Shown here one piece after another: positions 36,581 to 49,630 of a DNA stretch of 64,000 nt. The notes beneath the pieces were generated by a model that saw only the letters and a program-made list of their open reading frames with translations, did not search any database and was not told where the DNA came from. Each line of letters begins with the position of its first letter. The first letter of the stretch is position 1. Source of the DNA: Montifringilla adamsi (taxonomy: Eukaryota > Chordata > Aves > Passeriformes > Passeridae); the NCBI GenBank assembly GCA_017590115.1, contig JAGGNK010012003.1, forward strand, positions 3,673,041 to 3,737,040. The letters are read 5' to 3'. The translations under genes and the position numbers were made by a program.

Positions 36581-39500
36581 CAAAAGGGAAAAAGCTGTAA
36601 AATTGAGGTCTGAAGTCAACCTTATTTTTCTATGTCTTTTTCCTATTAGTAATATTTTATCTTTTGGGAAGAAACTACTGATTGCAAATTAGTTAACTTA
36701 CAAATGGCCAACAGCTTTGACTCCCGAGTCAAGAGTGAAACCCTCCTGTGGCTGAGTTGTGAGCAGGTGGATGGAAAGCCATTTCCAGGGGACACAGGGT
36801 GACAATTCCCTGGGTGTCCCACTGGAAAGCTGGGTCAGGGGCAAGCCAGGGGTGCTGAGCTCAGAGTCAAATGTTCAGATCCCTCACCAAAACTGTCCTG
36901 TGGCTGGTCACAGGATTTCTCCTGGCACAGATGGATCCTGGGATACATCTCCTCTCTGAGTACTCCAGATCCCCAGCCCTGGGCACGTGCTCACTCTGCT
37001 CCCTCCTGCAGGTTATTGCAGCTTGTGCCATGCTCAGAGCACTCAGCCCCCCAAGAGGCAGTGCCCATCCTCAGAAGCTTCTCTGTGCACAGCCAGGGCA
37101 GGCACAAGCAAGAAATGTGCTTTGTTCATGAGTAAAACCAGACTGAAACAAAAATAAGGTGCATTAAATAGAAATAATATAATATATAAAAAGTCTTCCA
37201 CATTTTTGCCATTTCCTATACATGAATTATTGCATTTAGGTCACAATAAAAAAAAAAAATTCACGCCTTGGAGCCCTCATTACATTGCCATGGGCCTCAC
37301 AGCAATCAATAACACAGCCAAAGCAGCTGTATTTGGAGACTTTGTTCTGCCATTTGATTCCTAAACAGATTTTTCATGACTAAATTAGAGAATGAAACAA
37401 ACGCCTATTCAAGAAGGCTTGTTATTGAATGAGGTTCTATAATCCAGTGCCACAGCTTATGGTCCATATGGAAGCCCAGCTGAGAAATCCAGCACTGCTT
37501 TATCAGCAAAGCTACAAATATTTACTGAGAACAGAAGTCAAATGGGAAGGACTGTCTGATCCAAGCTATGCATGTGTGTAACTGCCCAAAGCATGAAAAC
37601 AACAGTCTTTTCTCAATTTTTCTTGCTGTATGGGTGGTCCCCAGTGTTATTCATAAATAATCTTTTTTTTTTTAAACTTTGTACAGGATAAAGAGGATAA
37701 TAACCGTACCAGCTTCACCAGCCCGTGGAGAGAACAGCTGAAGAGAGCATGTGAAATTGCTGTGATGAATAGCAGAAGAGGGGAAGGCTTCTTGCAGTGA
37801 GAGAGATCTAAGCAGCACATCAGGCCAGGAGGCAAACCGAGAGAAAACTTTTTTGGCTAGGATTGAATTAGGAGTGGTGTATGGTGTTAAAGAGCAGAAA
37901 GCCAACAGGTTCTCTGTGCAAAGGAAAACCAAAGAAAAATGAATGCATCAAAATATGTGATTTAAACCTTGTCTAAATTAAGGAAGAAACACTAAAGTGC
38001 TGCTCTGAAGAAAGAGCTTGAACTCAGTCAGAGAAAACAGATTCTAAAACAGTAACAGAGAAACTTCCTCCTCTTTAGAGACAGGGAAAGAGAAAATAGC
38101 ATGTGCCTTCCTATTAAAAATGTGTCTTTCCAAGGAGAAAAGGCTCAAAACCCAAATACTTCAAAGATATTAATCCCAGTGTGCTCCAGATAACTCCTGC
38201 AGTGATGGGCAGCAATGGTGGTGTCAGAACACTTGAAAACAGTGACCTGGAAGCCTCTGTTCCAGAGGCAAGACCAAGCTGTTCTGTCTGCCTAAGACAC
38301 TGCCCACATTCCTGATGTAAAGATGGGATCAGTGCAAACCACACCTGCAGCACCCCAGCCTCCCCACTGCCTTCAGGAGCTGCTGAGGAAAAGGCAGCCA
38401 GCCCAAGGAGGTACAAGCTGATTGACCCCTACAGATACCTCTGGACTGTTGGCAGGACTTGCCAAGCTGCAATCTGCCTCTGGCTACACACCACACTCAC
38501 CTTGTGAAGGCCTCAGGCTGCTTTGAATCCCTGCTACCAGCAGCAGTCTAAATGTTAAAGATCAGCACATTGGACAAATATTAACAGAATTTCAGGCCAA
38601 CAGCTCAGCAGTGAAATGCTGCCATGTGCTGAGATTTCTTCCTGATCTGTAGCTGTTAGTGGTGTGAGCCTGTGTCAGGAGCCTCTTCTCCATTTCACTA
38701 ATGACAGCTGTAAACCTCCTCTATCAACAAGCTGGCTTAAGCCATGACATGACTGCCTCTGTACACTTAGCAATCCCTTCCTCCTGCTCAGAGACTTCTG
38801 GAAGCTCACATACATCATGGCAGAACACTGACTCCACTGCTGCCTCAGTGATGAACTGTCACAGCTGAGACAGCCACAGCACACAGAGCACCACCACACA
38901 ATTCCAGAAGGCTTCAAGCATCTGCCCAGACAGAGTAACATCACACCACCTCAAAAGGCTGCCAGCATCTGCCCTTCCTGTTCTCCAGCCCAATCCTTTA
39001 CACCCCTCATGCAATGCCCCTGTGTGCCCTCTGCTCCCTTTGGTGGTTGGGCAGTACCTGGACACTCCATGGCTCATTGCTTTGGAGCTCATTGGGGATG
39101 GGGCACAGGCACAGCCCCACTCCCAATCCCACAAACTGTGTGCCTACAATGAACAGATGTCAGGAAAAAAATGGTAAGAGGAGAAAGCTTGAAAAAAGCA
39201 TTTTCTTCCAGAGGCACTAAAAAAGTGCCTCTGGTAGAAAATGAGAGGAGAGTCTTTCTTCAGGTTGTTCAACAGCAATCAGTACAATGTTGTTTAGGTC
39301 ATTCTTCTACTGAGGTTTCCTCAGGCAATAACATGGAAAATTACTTTCTCATTAGAATATTGGTGGAGCTCCTGTAGGTGACAGTGTGGCCAGTCCTGGA
39401 CTGGAATTTCAATATATTGAATCTTCTCTGACAGAAGCCTACAACTTCTGGGTAAATACATTACCAGAAGAGATATCTGTACACCATGCACAGAAAGCAT

Positions 39501-39735
39501 TATGCATTTCAGAATACACTTGATTTTTAAGTAGTTCTTGAACTCCCAAGTGCTTAAATCACTTCTGAAAGTAAAATAGTGACTCTTGAGTCAGAAGCTT
39601 TTGAAAGTATTATCCTCTGTGTTTTCCAGTTATGTTCCTCTTCAAGCACTGAAGTGATTTTTAAAGGCACTGATCACCCACAGGTTGTGTTGGTGTTCCT
39701 GACAGTTGTGAGCAGTCAGCACCTCTGGAGAAGTT
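36581..39735. other. non-coding stretch; conserved-element-like part 37140-37560
   Basis: The section 37140-37560 is AT-rich, complex and free of recognisable repeats, as conserved non-coding elements often are. This is inference only. The section 38100-39130 has overlapping frames on both strands with no recognisable protein. Confidence 0.35.
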
Positions 39736-39850
39736 GAGAAATTTTGTGCCTCAGTTCATTTGCCTGGATTTTAAAACTGTGGCCTCTGCTTTTATTGACT
39801 TTTGAGACAGGTGAAGTTGATAAAGTGAACAATATAAAAAGTGCAGCAGA
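39736..39850 (+). mobile_element. possible MIR-type SINE fragment
   Basis: TTGTGCCTCAGTTCATTTGCC followed by TGGATTTTAAAACTGTGGCC resembles the 'tgcctcagtttcc catctgtaaaatgg' part of MIR. The flanks do not extend the match clearly. Confidence 0.4.
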
Positions 39851-40399
39851 GCATTAAAAAGCAGGAAAGATGATGAGAAGAGATTGCGGCCAACATTACA
39901 AGACAGGATTTCATTGGGATGTTTTCCTTATGCCAAGACTTCCTTTTTATTGCCTTTTTTTTTTCCCTTCATGTGGAGTTGCACTGAAAAAGCTGCATCC
40001 TGACTCTCCCACACCCCTCTATTTTATCATAGTCAGTGATGCACACCCCTGTAAAAAGCATATTAAATATTTTTGTGGTTAAATGTCACCTGGTTTGGTG
40101 GAAGCAGAAGCCTCACATACAGGGCTCATAGGAATGAATAATTTTATAACTTACAATCTCTGCCGCTCCCCCTCGTCTGGCCCTGTTCTCATCCTGGACC
40201 CAGCCAGGGTCTGTCCCTGCAGTCACTTGGACAAGTCCCTGAAGTCCCCTGGGCTGAGGATTGGTGCCACAACACCCTGCTCTGGTGTCCTGTGGCAGCA
40301 GCTCTGTGCTGGGTTGGTGTCTCTGGCTGCAGCTCCTCCTGCTCAGGCTCCTCTGAGGCTCTCTGGGGTTTCATGTTTGATTTTGGAGGTCTGGACAAT
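39851..40399. other. non-coding stretch, nothing recognised
   Basis: A T run interrupts the sequence near 39955-39964. The region 40160-40390 is CTG/CCT-rich with overlapping frames. I see no gene. Confidence 0.45.
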
Positions 40400-40560
40400 C
40401 CTGCTGCTTGGATCTGCTAAGTTAAACAGGGTCAGAGCTGGTTAGTTGTTGGATGGAGTGACCTCCAAGGAAAACACCTGCAGGAGGCATGATGGTGATT
40501 CTGGAGGTGGCTCAGTTCCCTCACTCAGGATTGAACTGGTCTCTCCAGGGCCAGAAAGTG
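40400..40560 (+). mobile_element. SINE with a 5S-rRNA-like head
   Basis: CTAAGTTAAACAGGGTCAGAG, then CTGGTTAGTTGTTGGATGGAG and TGACC, follows the 3' half of vertebrate 5S rRNA, including its internal RNA polymerase III promoter. A SINE body follows (CCTCCAAGGAAAACACCTGC, AGGAGGCATGATGGTGATTC and a GGTGGCTCAGTTCCC stretch). 5S-derived SINEs, such as the AmnSINE/DeuSINE group, are known in amniotes. I cannot name the exact subfamily without a library. Only part of the 5S gene is present, so it is not a working 5S gene. Confidence 0.75.
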
Positions 40561-41153
40561 AAGAACTGGCAGAGATGACAATTTCCAAAGGTCAGGACAG
40601 GATGGAAAACCAATGTCTGTTTGTTTTCTTTGCAAGGGCATGAGGAAAGTTCCTGCCCTAGAAACAAGGCACCTCTGATGTGATTAAAGAAGTCAGCAAA
40701 ACTCTGCTTCTTTAACCTGGGAAATCACTCTTTGAAAAGATCACACCTATGGGATTCCTGCAGGTCAGAAAACATCCTTAGACTACAGATTCTTAATTTC
40801 TCTCCTCCACTCTGGCCATGCAGTCACATTCCCTGCCCACAGGATCAGTGCTGAAAATGCTAAAAATGCTTCTACTTGCCTTCCTCACACTGCTTATCTA
40901 GGAACTGCTCTGCACTATGTGGAATGAGGAGAACTACTGAAAGGTTTTTATCCCAACCAGCATTAAAGCAATTACTTCCTGTTCATGGCCAATTGTTTCA
41001 AGTGTCACTTAGGAGAGGTGTAGGAGCAATCAGGTTCATTGCAGACCTGATACCATCTGCGGCTTGTCTTAGATTGTCATATAGCAGGTGAACTTGGAAT
41101 GAAATCCTCATTCTTGTTTTATCAAAATCAGTTTGCTCTTTCATCATTTTAGG

Positions 41154-41209
<56 letters not shown>

Positions 41210-42794
41210 TAGCACTTTTTCTAAGTGCCCAAATAGCAGTGGGTGAGAGTCCTGTAACATAAGTCTTTCAACCTCTATGGACACTTTCCCATGTATTACA
41301 CCTGGCTCAAAACTTCAGCTCTTTAAATGAGAAAAGATGCTGTGGTTCCTCCCACTAAAACTGGTCATTATCTCACTAACATCAGATTTACTCCTGTGAA
41401 ATATCTTTCTCAAATCAGCATGTGGCTGCAATAACATGTCCTAAGGTGAAATCTACCTTTAGAGTAGATTTTTTTCTTCATGAAGGAGAACTTTTTGCTG
41501 ATATTCCTCACTTGCACAGTCTATTGATCATTAATTTATTGCATCTTTCTGTGGGACAGTGCTGAATGCAGGCTGGATTATAAGGTATTGAGTCACTGTT
41601 CATTACTGATTTATTGAAGCCTGTAATAGGAACAGAATGAAACAGTGTTTGAACAGCCTGTTTGAAACTAAAGTCAAATGAATGTAAAGCATATGCTCAA
41701 TGTAAGTGCCTCTTTAAACATTGTCCCAACAGAAGGATGGATTTCACATCCTTAAGGATTTTAAATCATAGGGGTCAAAATTCAGGATTTGTTTCAGTGA
41801 ATCAGTCAGCCCAGCAGAAATGAGCTATTTCTGATCTCCCACTGATGGCACATTCCCTGCAGACAGGCACTTGGGTGCTCCATCTCATCTGCTGCTTCTC
41901 TTGGTTAGTGCTGCAGCTCTTCATGCACATTTTTGCCAGTTGCAGCTGGAATTGCCACTTCCTATTCGAGAGGAGAAGGGGAAGTGAGTACAATTTCTAG
42001 ATTTTTTTGTGGGTTTAGGCATCTTCATGACAGCTTTACTGAGCTTGCTTGTATTATGCTCTTCCTGGCATTTCCTCCTTTTGAAGTCATTAAAACCAAT
42101 TTCATATTTATAAATAAAGTGTCCTAATGCATCTAATACATGATGAGGTCTGGCTGCTGCCTGATTCTCTTTTTAATGTTTACGCCAGGTGCCTCTTGCT
42201 TTCAAGGAACCAAGCAATGAATAAATTTAACAGATATTTCTTTTAATTAGCCTCCAAAGAGCTAGCAATGAAAAACACTATCAGAAACATTCTAGTGCTT
42301 TAGAAAATATAAGACTTCTTCACAAAGCCTCTACACAGAATTACAGAACAGCAATAAAATCATCACTTGCATGCAGAAATAGATTGTTTACACAGGGATC
42401 TCTTATGAACTGGCATTTATTATGATTAACTTCTAATCACACAAACGTTTCCACACATGCATCTGAGCACAGCCACTGAAATCAGTGGGACAACTCTGCT
42501 GCCTGACATTAGGTACAGGCATTAAAGTTTGTGGGATTAGAGCTCCATTTGTGTGTATCTCTAAGAGCTTTGCCTTCCCTCAGAAGGGGGAAGGAAAATT
42601 TATATTCCAGATTGGTGTAATTACTGTAGGACATACAATATTGGCAAACTAGATTCTCTGAATGTCTGCAACATTTCAAAGTAGTTTAAGATAGAGGCTA
42701 AAGGCTGACAGTTTCTTATTCTGACTTACATTCTGCCCCCTCTGCTTTTGATTCTGCATTCAGAGCTGCCACAGGAATGTCAGCACTGCAATAA
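40561..42794. other. non-coding stretch; AT-rich part 42140-42480 conserved-element-like
   Basis: Apart from the 48-T homopolymer at 41159-41206 I recognise no repeat. The section 42140-42480 is AT-rich and complex, with homeodomain-like words (TTTTAATTAGCC near 42242). No gene is seen. Confidence 0.35.
41159..41206. repeat. T48 homopolymer
   Basis: Forty-eight uninterrupted T follow GGTCAAA and precede GCTTAGCAC. It could be the poly(A) tail of a retroposed copy on the minus strand, but no processed-gene sequence is recognised at 41207 onward. The exact length is uncertain in any assembly. Confidence 0.93.
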
Positions 42795-42990
42795 ATATGC
42801 ATTTATGTAGCACCTTTTTTTTTGAAGTTTTCTAAACACTTTACAGACAGCCCTTTATATTCACAGATCTCAAAGTATTTTAGAAATCTCTGTTAGTATT
42901 GTTTTCTTCCTTTTACTGAGGGAGCAATGGGTGTGTTTCCAGGGGAGCAACTGATCCAGGAGCTAGTGCTTTCAAATTAGCGAAATTAGA
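42795..42990 (-). mobile_element. MIR/CORE-type SINE fragment, antisense
   Basis: The segment ATTTATGTAGCACC is followed by TTCTAAACACTTTACAGACAG and a TTCCTTTTACTGAGGGAGCAA block. These match the inverted MIR order. The copy is diverged. Confidence 0.68.
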
Positions 42991-45900
42991 ATTCTCCTAC
43001 GAAAATTTTCTCCAAAAGGTCTCAAGTGGGAAAACATGAAGTTTATATTTCCATCTTTCAGTGTGCTGGTATAGGCAGGATTACACAGGGCTAATAAACC
43101 TCATGTGTGACAAGTCAGCCCAGAAAATTCCTGTCAACCAGACACACAATATTTGTGTCTGCCCTATGGTTGGGATATTGGGGAGAAAATTCAAGAATCC
43201 TGGCTCCAAAGTTGTTTGTTGTAGGTAGATCATGGGGTTGAGGGACATGGGGATTCTGCACTGACTCTCTCCCACAGGTCAGTGTTACACATGGCTTTGG
43301 GGGAGACTGAATTTACATCCTGGAGTCTATTTTTTGTGCCTGGTTTATCTGAGTTGCAATTTAATTGTCCCCAGGCTGTCCAGATAATAGAGCTAGCTGT
43401 GTGGCACCCAAAGTATCCTTAAAACCTGGAGCCCTGGGCAGGGGAGAGCAAGGACCTGCACACGGATCTCTGCGCTGCAGCAGAGCCTGTCCCTTTGGTG
43501 GCTGCTGCTCTGCTCTCAGGTGGCACATCCCAGGATCCATAGTCCTTCTTTAAGGAGGCACATTCCCCAGCTAAGGAGTGTACAGATCATCCCATTGTAT
43601 TGATCCCATCCCTGAAACAGCCAGCTGAGGAAAAATCCTCCCTTGTCTCCCCCAGCCACATGGAAATTCCTTCATTAGAGACCACTGTAATGCTACAGAA
43701 ATATTCCTTTCCAGCAACATACTCCCCATAATGTTGTTATGAGTAGTGCCTTAAAAGTGGCAATCAATTCTTCTTTGAAGTCATTAACAACCAAAAACGA
43801 GCGCAGGACTTGTGAGAGGGCTGGAAATACGAGAAGATTTAAAGTGTATCTCTCACATGTGCTCCAGCCGAGAGGAGGGAAGGGATCCAATTGCTTCCTT
43901 ACCCTTGGAATTTCTCTGTTGGTTTTAATAGTCTGATAGCCTAATGACAAACTCCACACACACTCTGGGGTATGTTCTCAGCTTAATCCATGGGGATGCA
44001 TGTCTGTAATACTCATTAACGTCAGGGAGCGTTAGGAGGAACATAAATCTTTGCTCACTAAGATGTGAATCTAGATTCTGATGTTCACCACACAGCATCA
44101 GCTGCTGACTGAAGAATAAGAGGAATTCCAGCACCTAGAAAGTCTCCTTGAGAGTTCCTAGACTAAACAATCAATCCAGCCAAAAAAAATCAGGGATGAA
44201 ATTTCTACTCCACACTTTTGGTTGAAAACACCAGCTGTGATAGAGAGTGATGCATATCCAACAGGCAGGCTCCAGCTCACACAGGAAGTCCATAAAATCC
44301 CTGTGAATCCCCAGCTGGCTAGACAAGCTCTCTAGTTCCACCAGAAACCCTGAAAAATAGATAAGCAGTGCATTTCTCAGTTAATTGTTAGTGCCCTACA
44401 GCCCAGGAAAACATCACACTATGCACATACATAAAGAGGAATTTTGATGCCAAGAAATTGGAACTACTCTATAACAGACTTCTGATTTGTGATTTCTTTG
44501 GCACCAAGCCTAACACAAAATCACTGTGATTTCCAACTACAAATATTTTTGGAACCACCAGACTTGGTCCCATGTGTATGTTAAATGAAATGAATGTTCA
44601 AAATCCACAATAAAACTCCAGAGGGGAGACTCCGATTAGAATATTAACATTAATCTTAGGAAGTCACTAGGAACCATTCAAGCTATAATAATAAATTGCA
44701 ATAAAGAAGGAATATAAGGGCTTTTTTTGCTGTCTGTTCAGTAAACAGGTGTTACTGTGAACACTCTAATCTACACAGCACAGAAGTGAAGTTGTTGCCC
44801 TTAAATTTTCCAGTCGTGTAAAATAAATAAATGACATTACCATAATATGTACAACAATCCCTCTTATAGGAGCTTAAGTGTAGCTCAGGGACTGGTGCAG
44901 ATACTGAGATCACGTCATGCAACTCCCCAGGATGAGGCTGGAAAGTTTTCAAAAGCAATCCTTCTCTCAACAGCTCCAGAGGCAGGAGCAGGAGCCTGAT
45001 TCACTCCCTGTTTGTGGTGAGAGCCATCCCTGGGCCACGTGCTGGTGACAGAGCCCCTGGAACTCACCCTGGGGAGTCACAGCTGTAAGGACATGATGCT
45101 GCCATGCTGCTCCAGCAAGGGGCTGAGCTGTGACTTGCTACCTGGACTGAACTTTGGTGTTATTTGGATCCAGGCTGAAGTGCTAAATTTAGATCTCTGA
45201 AATGTACCTTAGCAGCAGTGGTTTGATTGTTAAAATGAATGGTCGCTTCCAAAAGCAGCTTCCTTTGGCTTGGAGCAGCTAATCAGGACTTCTCAGCTCT
45301 GTCAGCCAGATGAAATGGATATATACCCTCAGCGTTAAACCTTTGTGTTTAGAAGCTTTCACCACCATTTCTAACGTGGCAATGAAACTGTGGTTCTCAG
45401 CATACAATCTTGGCTTGCAAAATTCAGGAGAAAGAGCGATCAGGAGGTGAACCAACCAAACCAAACCTTTGACTTTGACTGGAATATTTTTAGGTTTGGT
45501 GTTCTCAGATTTAAGTGGTGACAGAAAAAGTTTCTTGTTATCATTAGAAAATTGGACTCAAGTGGGACTAGCACATGATTCATTGTATTTTCACAAAGAG
45601 GTGAGAAATGAGGTGTACAGGAATTTCCTAATTCAGTAAAGTGCTGCTTTCCAGTTCAGGCATTGGCTCCCAGTGGTGAACATATTTCTTTTGTTCTGGA
45701 GAAGTCATTTTTCACACCTGGCTGTTTTGTGGTGTTCACTGTAGTTCTGATGCAACTCAGATTCCAGGAAGTCTGGGAGCTCCCAAAGCAAAGTCTGCTC
45801 TGCAGGATCTGTAGCTCAGCAGCAACAGCAAGGAGCTGGAAGCTGATCCATGCTGAGCTGGATCATTGATTGAATATTTAGGTGTTCGCTCAGAGCTTAT

Positions 45901-47904
45901 CAGGAAACAAACTCCAACCCTAAAATGCAAAGCATCAAGACTCCTCAAGGAACGTTTTTGATCACACATATCAAGCAATTCACAAAGAACTGACCAGACT
46001 CTGGCTTTAGTGTGTTTGTGTGTCCCTGCAAGGAGTTTTCTGTGTGCAGCCTCGCAGAGCAGCAAAATTGTCCTTCCAGGTATGACACTGCTCTATTAAT
46101 AGTCTATGAAGTACTAGGAGCACATGAAAGACACTTCAGATGACTCTTGAAAAATGAATCAGTATCTGCTCTGAAACTGGACCCCAAGTATGGAATAGGA
46201 TGTGTCTGTGAGAGATTATTTTGGGGCCATATGGTTTCTTACTCTGCTCCACCCTCCTTTTCAGGAAACTAACAAGTCCCAGCACCCTGTACTCACTGCA
46301 GGAAGATATGGGCATCTTCTGGGAGCAGACTTTGTTGGGCTGTAAGGAATTTTGTTCTTTCCTAACAGATAACTGCTCTGCTAATGCCTCCTGACCTGTC
46401 TTTGTGGAAAACACTTGTGCAGGGAGAAGCCCTTATGCACCAATTCTTGTCTTTATCCTAGAAATAAGTTGCTGGCTTTTCTCTTCACCACTCTGCTTTT
46501 ATCTCCTGTCTGTCCTGTCTGACACATCTCTCCTGCTGGCTGCTGGTGGGACAAGCCTGTGATTTGTTCCAAGCAAACACACGTGCACAGTTCCCACCAT
46601 TGTGTGGTCTCCTGCTCTGAACTTACCTGTGGGTGTTTACTTTGGTGGCATGACCTGGTATTTTGTAGCTCTGTATCTTTTTTTCTCCTTCCTTGATATT
46701 TTGTTCCCCTCAGCCACGATAACTCTTCGTCAGAAGCCGCTGCATTTCTGCTTTGATCATATAGAATGCACTGTATAGCCTCGGGTAACACAGTGCTGCT
46801 TAATACAGATGAAATAGCTACAAACCCTCTTAGAAGTGGGGTTTAAAAAGGGATACCAGTGAAATCAGATCCCTCTAGCTGGACAGCAGTCTGATAGCAG
46901 AACAAGGGCTGTTGTGGTATTTGGCAGCCAGACAGTCTTTATTGTTATTAGATGAAACAAAGCTTGTGATCTTTAGTCCTTGACCTTCACTGCAGCAGCA
47001 CACTCTTAATCAGACCTTAATTTAACACCTAACATGGGCACAGAAAGGCCCAGCCATGGGCTGCTGGTTTAATTACATATAGCTGATATCATCCAAACCA
47101 ATTTAACCTCATTGCTGTGTGCTGGGCACGGGATGGGAATCACAGCACAAACCAGCACCCAACAGGAGCAAACAGCAATGCGCTGCTCAAAGTTTTGTTT
47201 GTTCACTTAAAAAAGAAATAATTACTCCTCTGGATACTTTGCAGGTGATGTTAAAACCTTTTCAGGGAGAGCTGGAATCAGCATGATTTACTAAATCTCT
47301 TTGCCCTTTATGCTTTCACTCTGGCATTTTAGGTATTTCTAATACTTAAAGATCAAGCCTCCTGCTGATGGCATTCTCCCATGCACATTCATGGGATCTG
47401 TTGCTGTGTAGTAGCATCTGTGTAGCTGGGTAAGGAGGAATATTTATGTGTTTCGTGATAAGACTTTCACATTTTGCTGCTGCTTTGTGCTCAGTTCTTC
47501 ACAAACTGACACAATATTTATTTTTGACATTTAAATCTGAACAGTCATATTTTTACATGTTTTGACACAAAATTTGGTCTCTTTCTGATTTAGTCTGAAA
47601 ATCTGAAAACATCCAGTCTTCTTTCAGAAACAGGATTGTTTTGATTAATCAGGTTTCACTCAAATTTTTTTCACCAAAACCACCATCAGCAAACCAAATA
47701 AACAACAAACATTGTAAATAGTCTGCAGCTTTTTGGTGAAATCCCAAATTTTCCATGAAATCCCAGTTAAACACACAAAGATTGTTGCAAGCATCACAGG
47801 TTTGCTTGAAAGAGATTGCCTTGAGTTTGCAAGAAGTAGATGTCTACCTCTGGCAGAGCACCTTAACAAAAATACTAATGAATAAAAATGATGTAAAATA
47901 TTAA
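42991..47904. other. non-coding stretch, nothing recognised
   Basis: Five kilobases without a recognisable gene, RNA or repeat family. Short frames overlap on both strands. The section 44380-44860 is AT-rich. Confidence 0.5.
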
Positions 47905-48020
47905 TGAGCAGCAAGAGCTTGGTCTCTGGGATGCAGAAGACAGAGGTTCCACTATCAGTGTTTGTCACTGGCTTGCTGAAACTGAGCTTGAATCATGCTG
48001 CTTCATTCCACAGATGAACT
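47905..48020 (+). mobile_element. possible MIR-type SINE fragment
   Basis: The segment AGAGCTTGGTCTCTGGGATGC with AGACAGAGGTTCCACTATCAG resembles the tRNA-related head and B box of MIR. The continuation TTTGTCACTGGCTTGCTGAAAC is a weaker match. Confidence 0.5.
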
Positions 48021-49630
48021 CTGGTGGCCCTTAATGGGCAAGAAATTAACATTCTGTGTGCTCTGTCCTACCTGTCTGCAAGAGGACACATCCCCTGAGG
48101 CAGGGCTGGCAGAGCAGGACAGGTGCCAGCACACTGGTCACCAGTGTCCCCGTGGTGGCTGCATTGCTGGTGGAAGTGGCTCTGCCCTGGGACACCGGGC
48201 AGGAGCAGGCAGGCACTGGGATGTGCACGTTGTGGAAAGGTGAGTGGGGATTGCCTGACACTCTCAGTAGGAAGCTTCTTACTTCCACTCTGCACAGACA
48301 TGAAGGACTTCTCTAGATGTAAGAGTCAAGCCCCAAGATTTCAGGATGAAAGGAATTTAAAATCAAAATGAACCCGAAACCCCCAAGGGAAGTTCTGAAT
48401 AAAATTTCTTCTGTTGCAGAGGAAAGCAGGACCTTGCCCATGGAAATGCTTTTGTGCTTTAAAGGCCTGATCACAGAAGATCTTCTCTGGTGCTTTCAGG
48501 AGCTGTTTGAATGTGAGCTCCAGCGGGACCGGTGAGTACGTGTTGATCCCCACTGTCCCAGCTTTGGAAGGGGACAAGCCTTTGTGTGTTTAGCTCTCAG
48601 TTTGGTTTCTACATGGTGACTGCTGTGTAGTCATGTTCTGGTTCACTTTGCACAAACTTTCCATTGTAGCCCCCTTACACTGACTGAGCTTTGGCTGAGA
48701 CAAAAGAAGGACTCATAGTGTCAGAGCCATGGTGGGGCAAGGTTTAATCTCCAGCTGATGCTGTACTTACCCAAAATCAATATGAACAGCAGGCTGTCAC
48801 TGGAACTGGAAAGAGACTCTCTATGACAGGCTTATGCTTTTTAAAAAACTATTTCAGTTTATCTTGTGCAGCTCTTTTGTATAGGTAATTCTTTCTGTTG
48901 CAGGGTCTGCTGAAATGTTCCCAGGCCCGGCTGGAGGATCAGTGTTGCTTTAAAACCTGAATAAACAGATATACGCCCTGGTAGCTTCAGATCCAGTAGC
49001 CAGAACAAATGACATTTTGCATGAATTCTTCCAAGTGAATTGCTCTGTGACCACTGTAGGTTTTTGAGTTTTTGACTCATGATATAGAAGGCTGTTAGAG
49101 CTTTTCTTGAAGAGCTCTGAAATGCCCTTCTTTCACCACCCCGATTGTTTCCCCAGTCAGTGCAGTTAGCTGGGAGCCCAGTATGGTTTCACTACTCCTG
49201 TGAGTTATGTTTTGACTTGGGGTTTGGACTTTTTTTTGTGATTGAATGTTTTTACAGGGCTCCCTGTGACCTCATTCGAGGGCAATCGCTGTGTTGATTT
49301 GCAGGAATGTAGATGGGCCTGCAGAAATGTCAGGGTCTCCCATTAAGATGTTTCTTTCACCTCAGCAGGGGGACCGGGTTACTGGAGTGTTGTTACTGCG
49401 ATGCCCTGCAGTCAGTAACACAGCACGAGAGCACAATTGCCCTGATGTATTCCAGCAGCGTGGTGTTAATGTGCCATTGCTTCTCGGGATTTCAGCACCA
49501 AGGCATCACTTCTGTGCATTACAATAACACAGGCAAGTGGGCTTCTGCTTTAGGAAAACAGCGTCAGTCCCTGCAGCCCTGTTGTGCACCGGGGTAGTGG
49601 GATACAATCAGCACTTTTCCCATTGTGCCT
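48021..49630. other. non-coding stretch, nothing recognised
   Basis: Mixed composition. Frames near 47995-48371 are open in several phases at once, which suggests composition and not coding. No repeat family is recognised before the minisatellite. Confidence 0.45.

Noticed and set aside
40400..40560. Functional 5S rRNA gene
   Set aside because: Only part of the 5S sequence is present. It is diverged and continues into a SINE body, with no terminator T-run at the right place.
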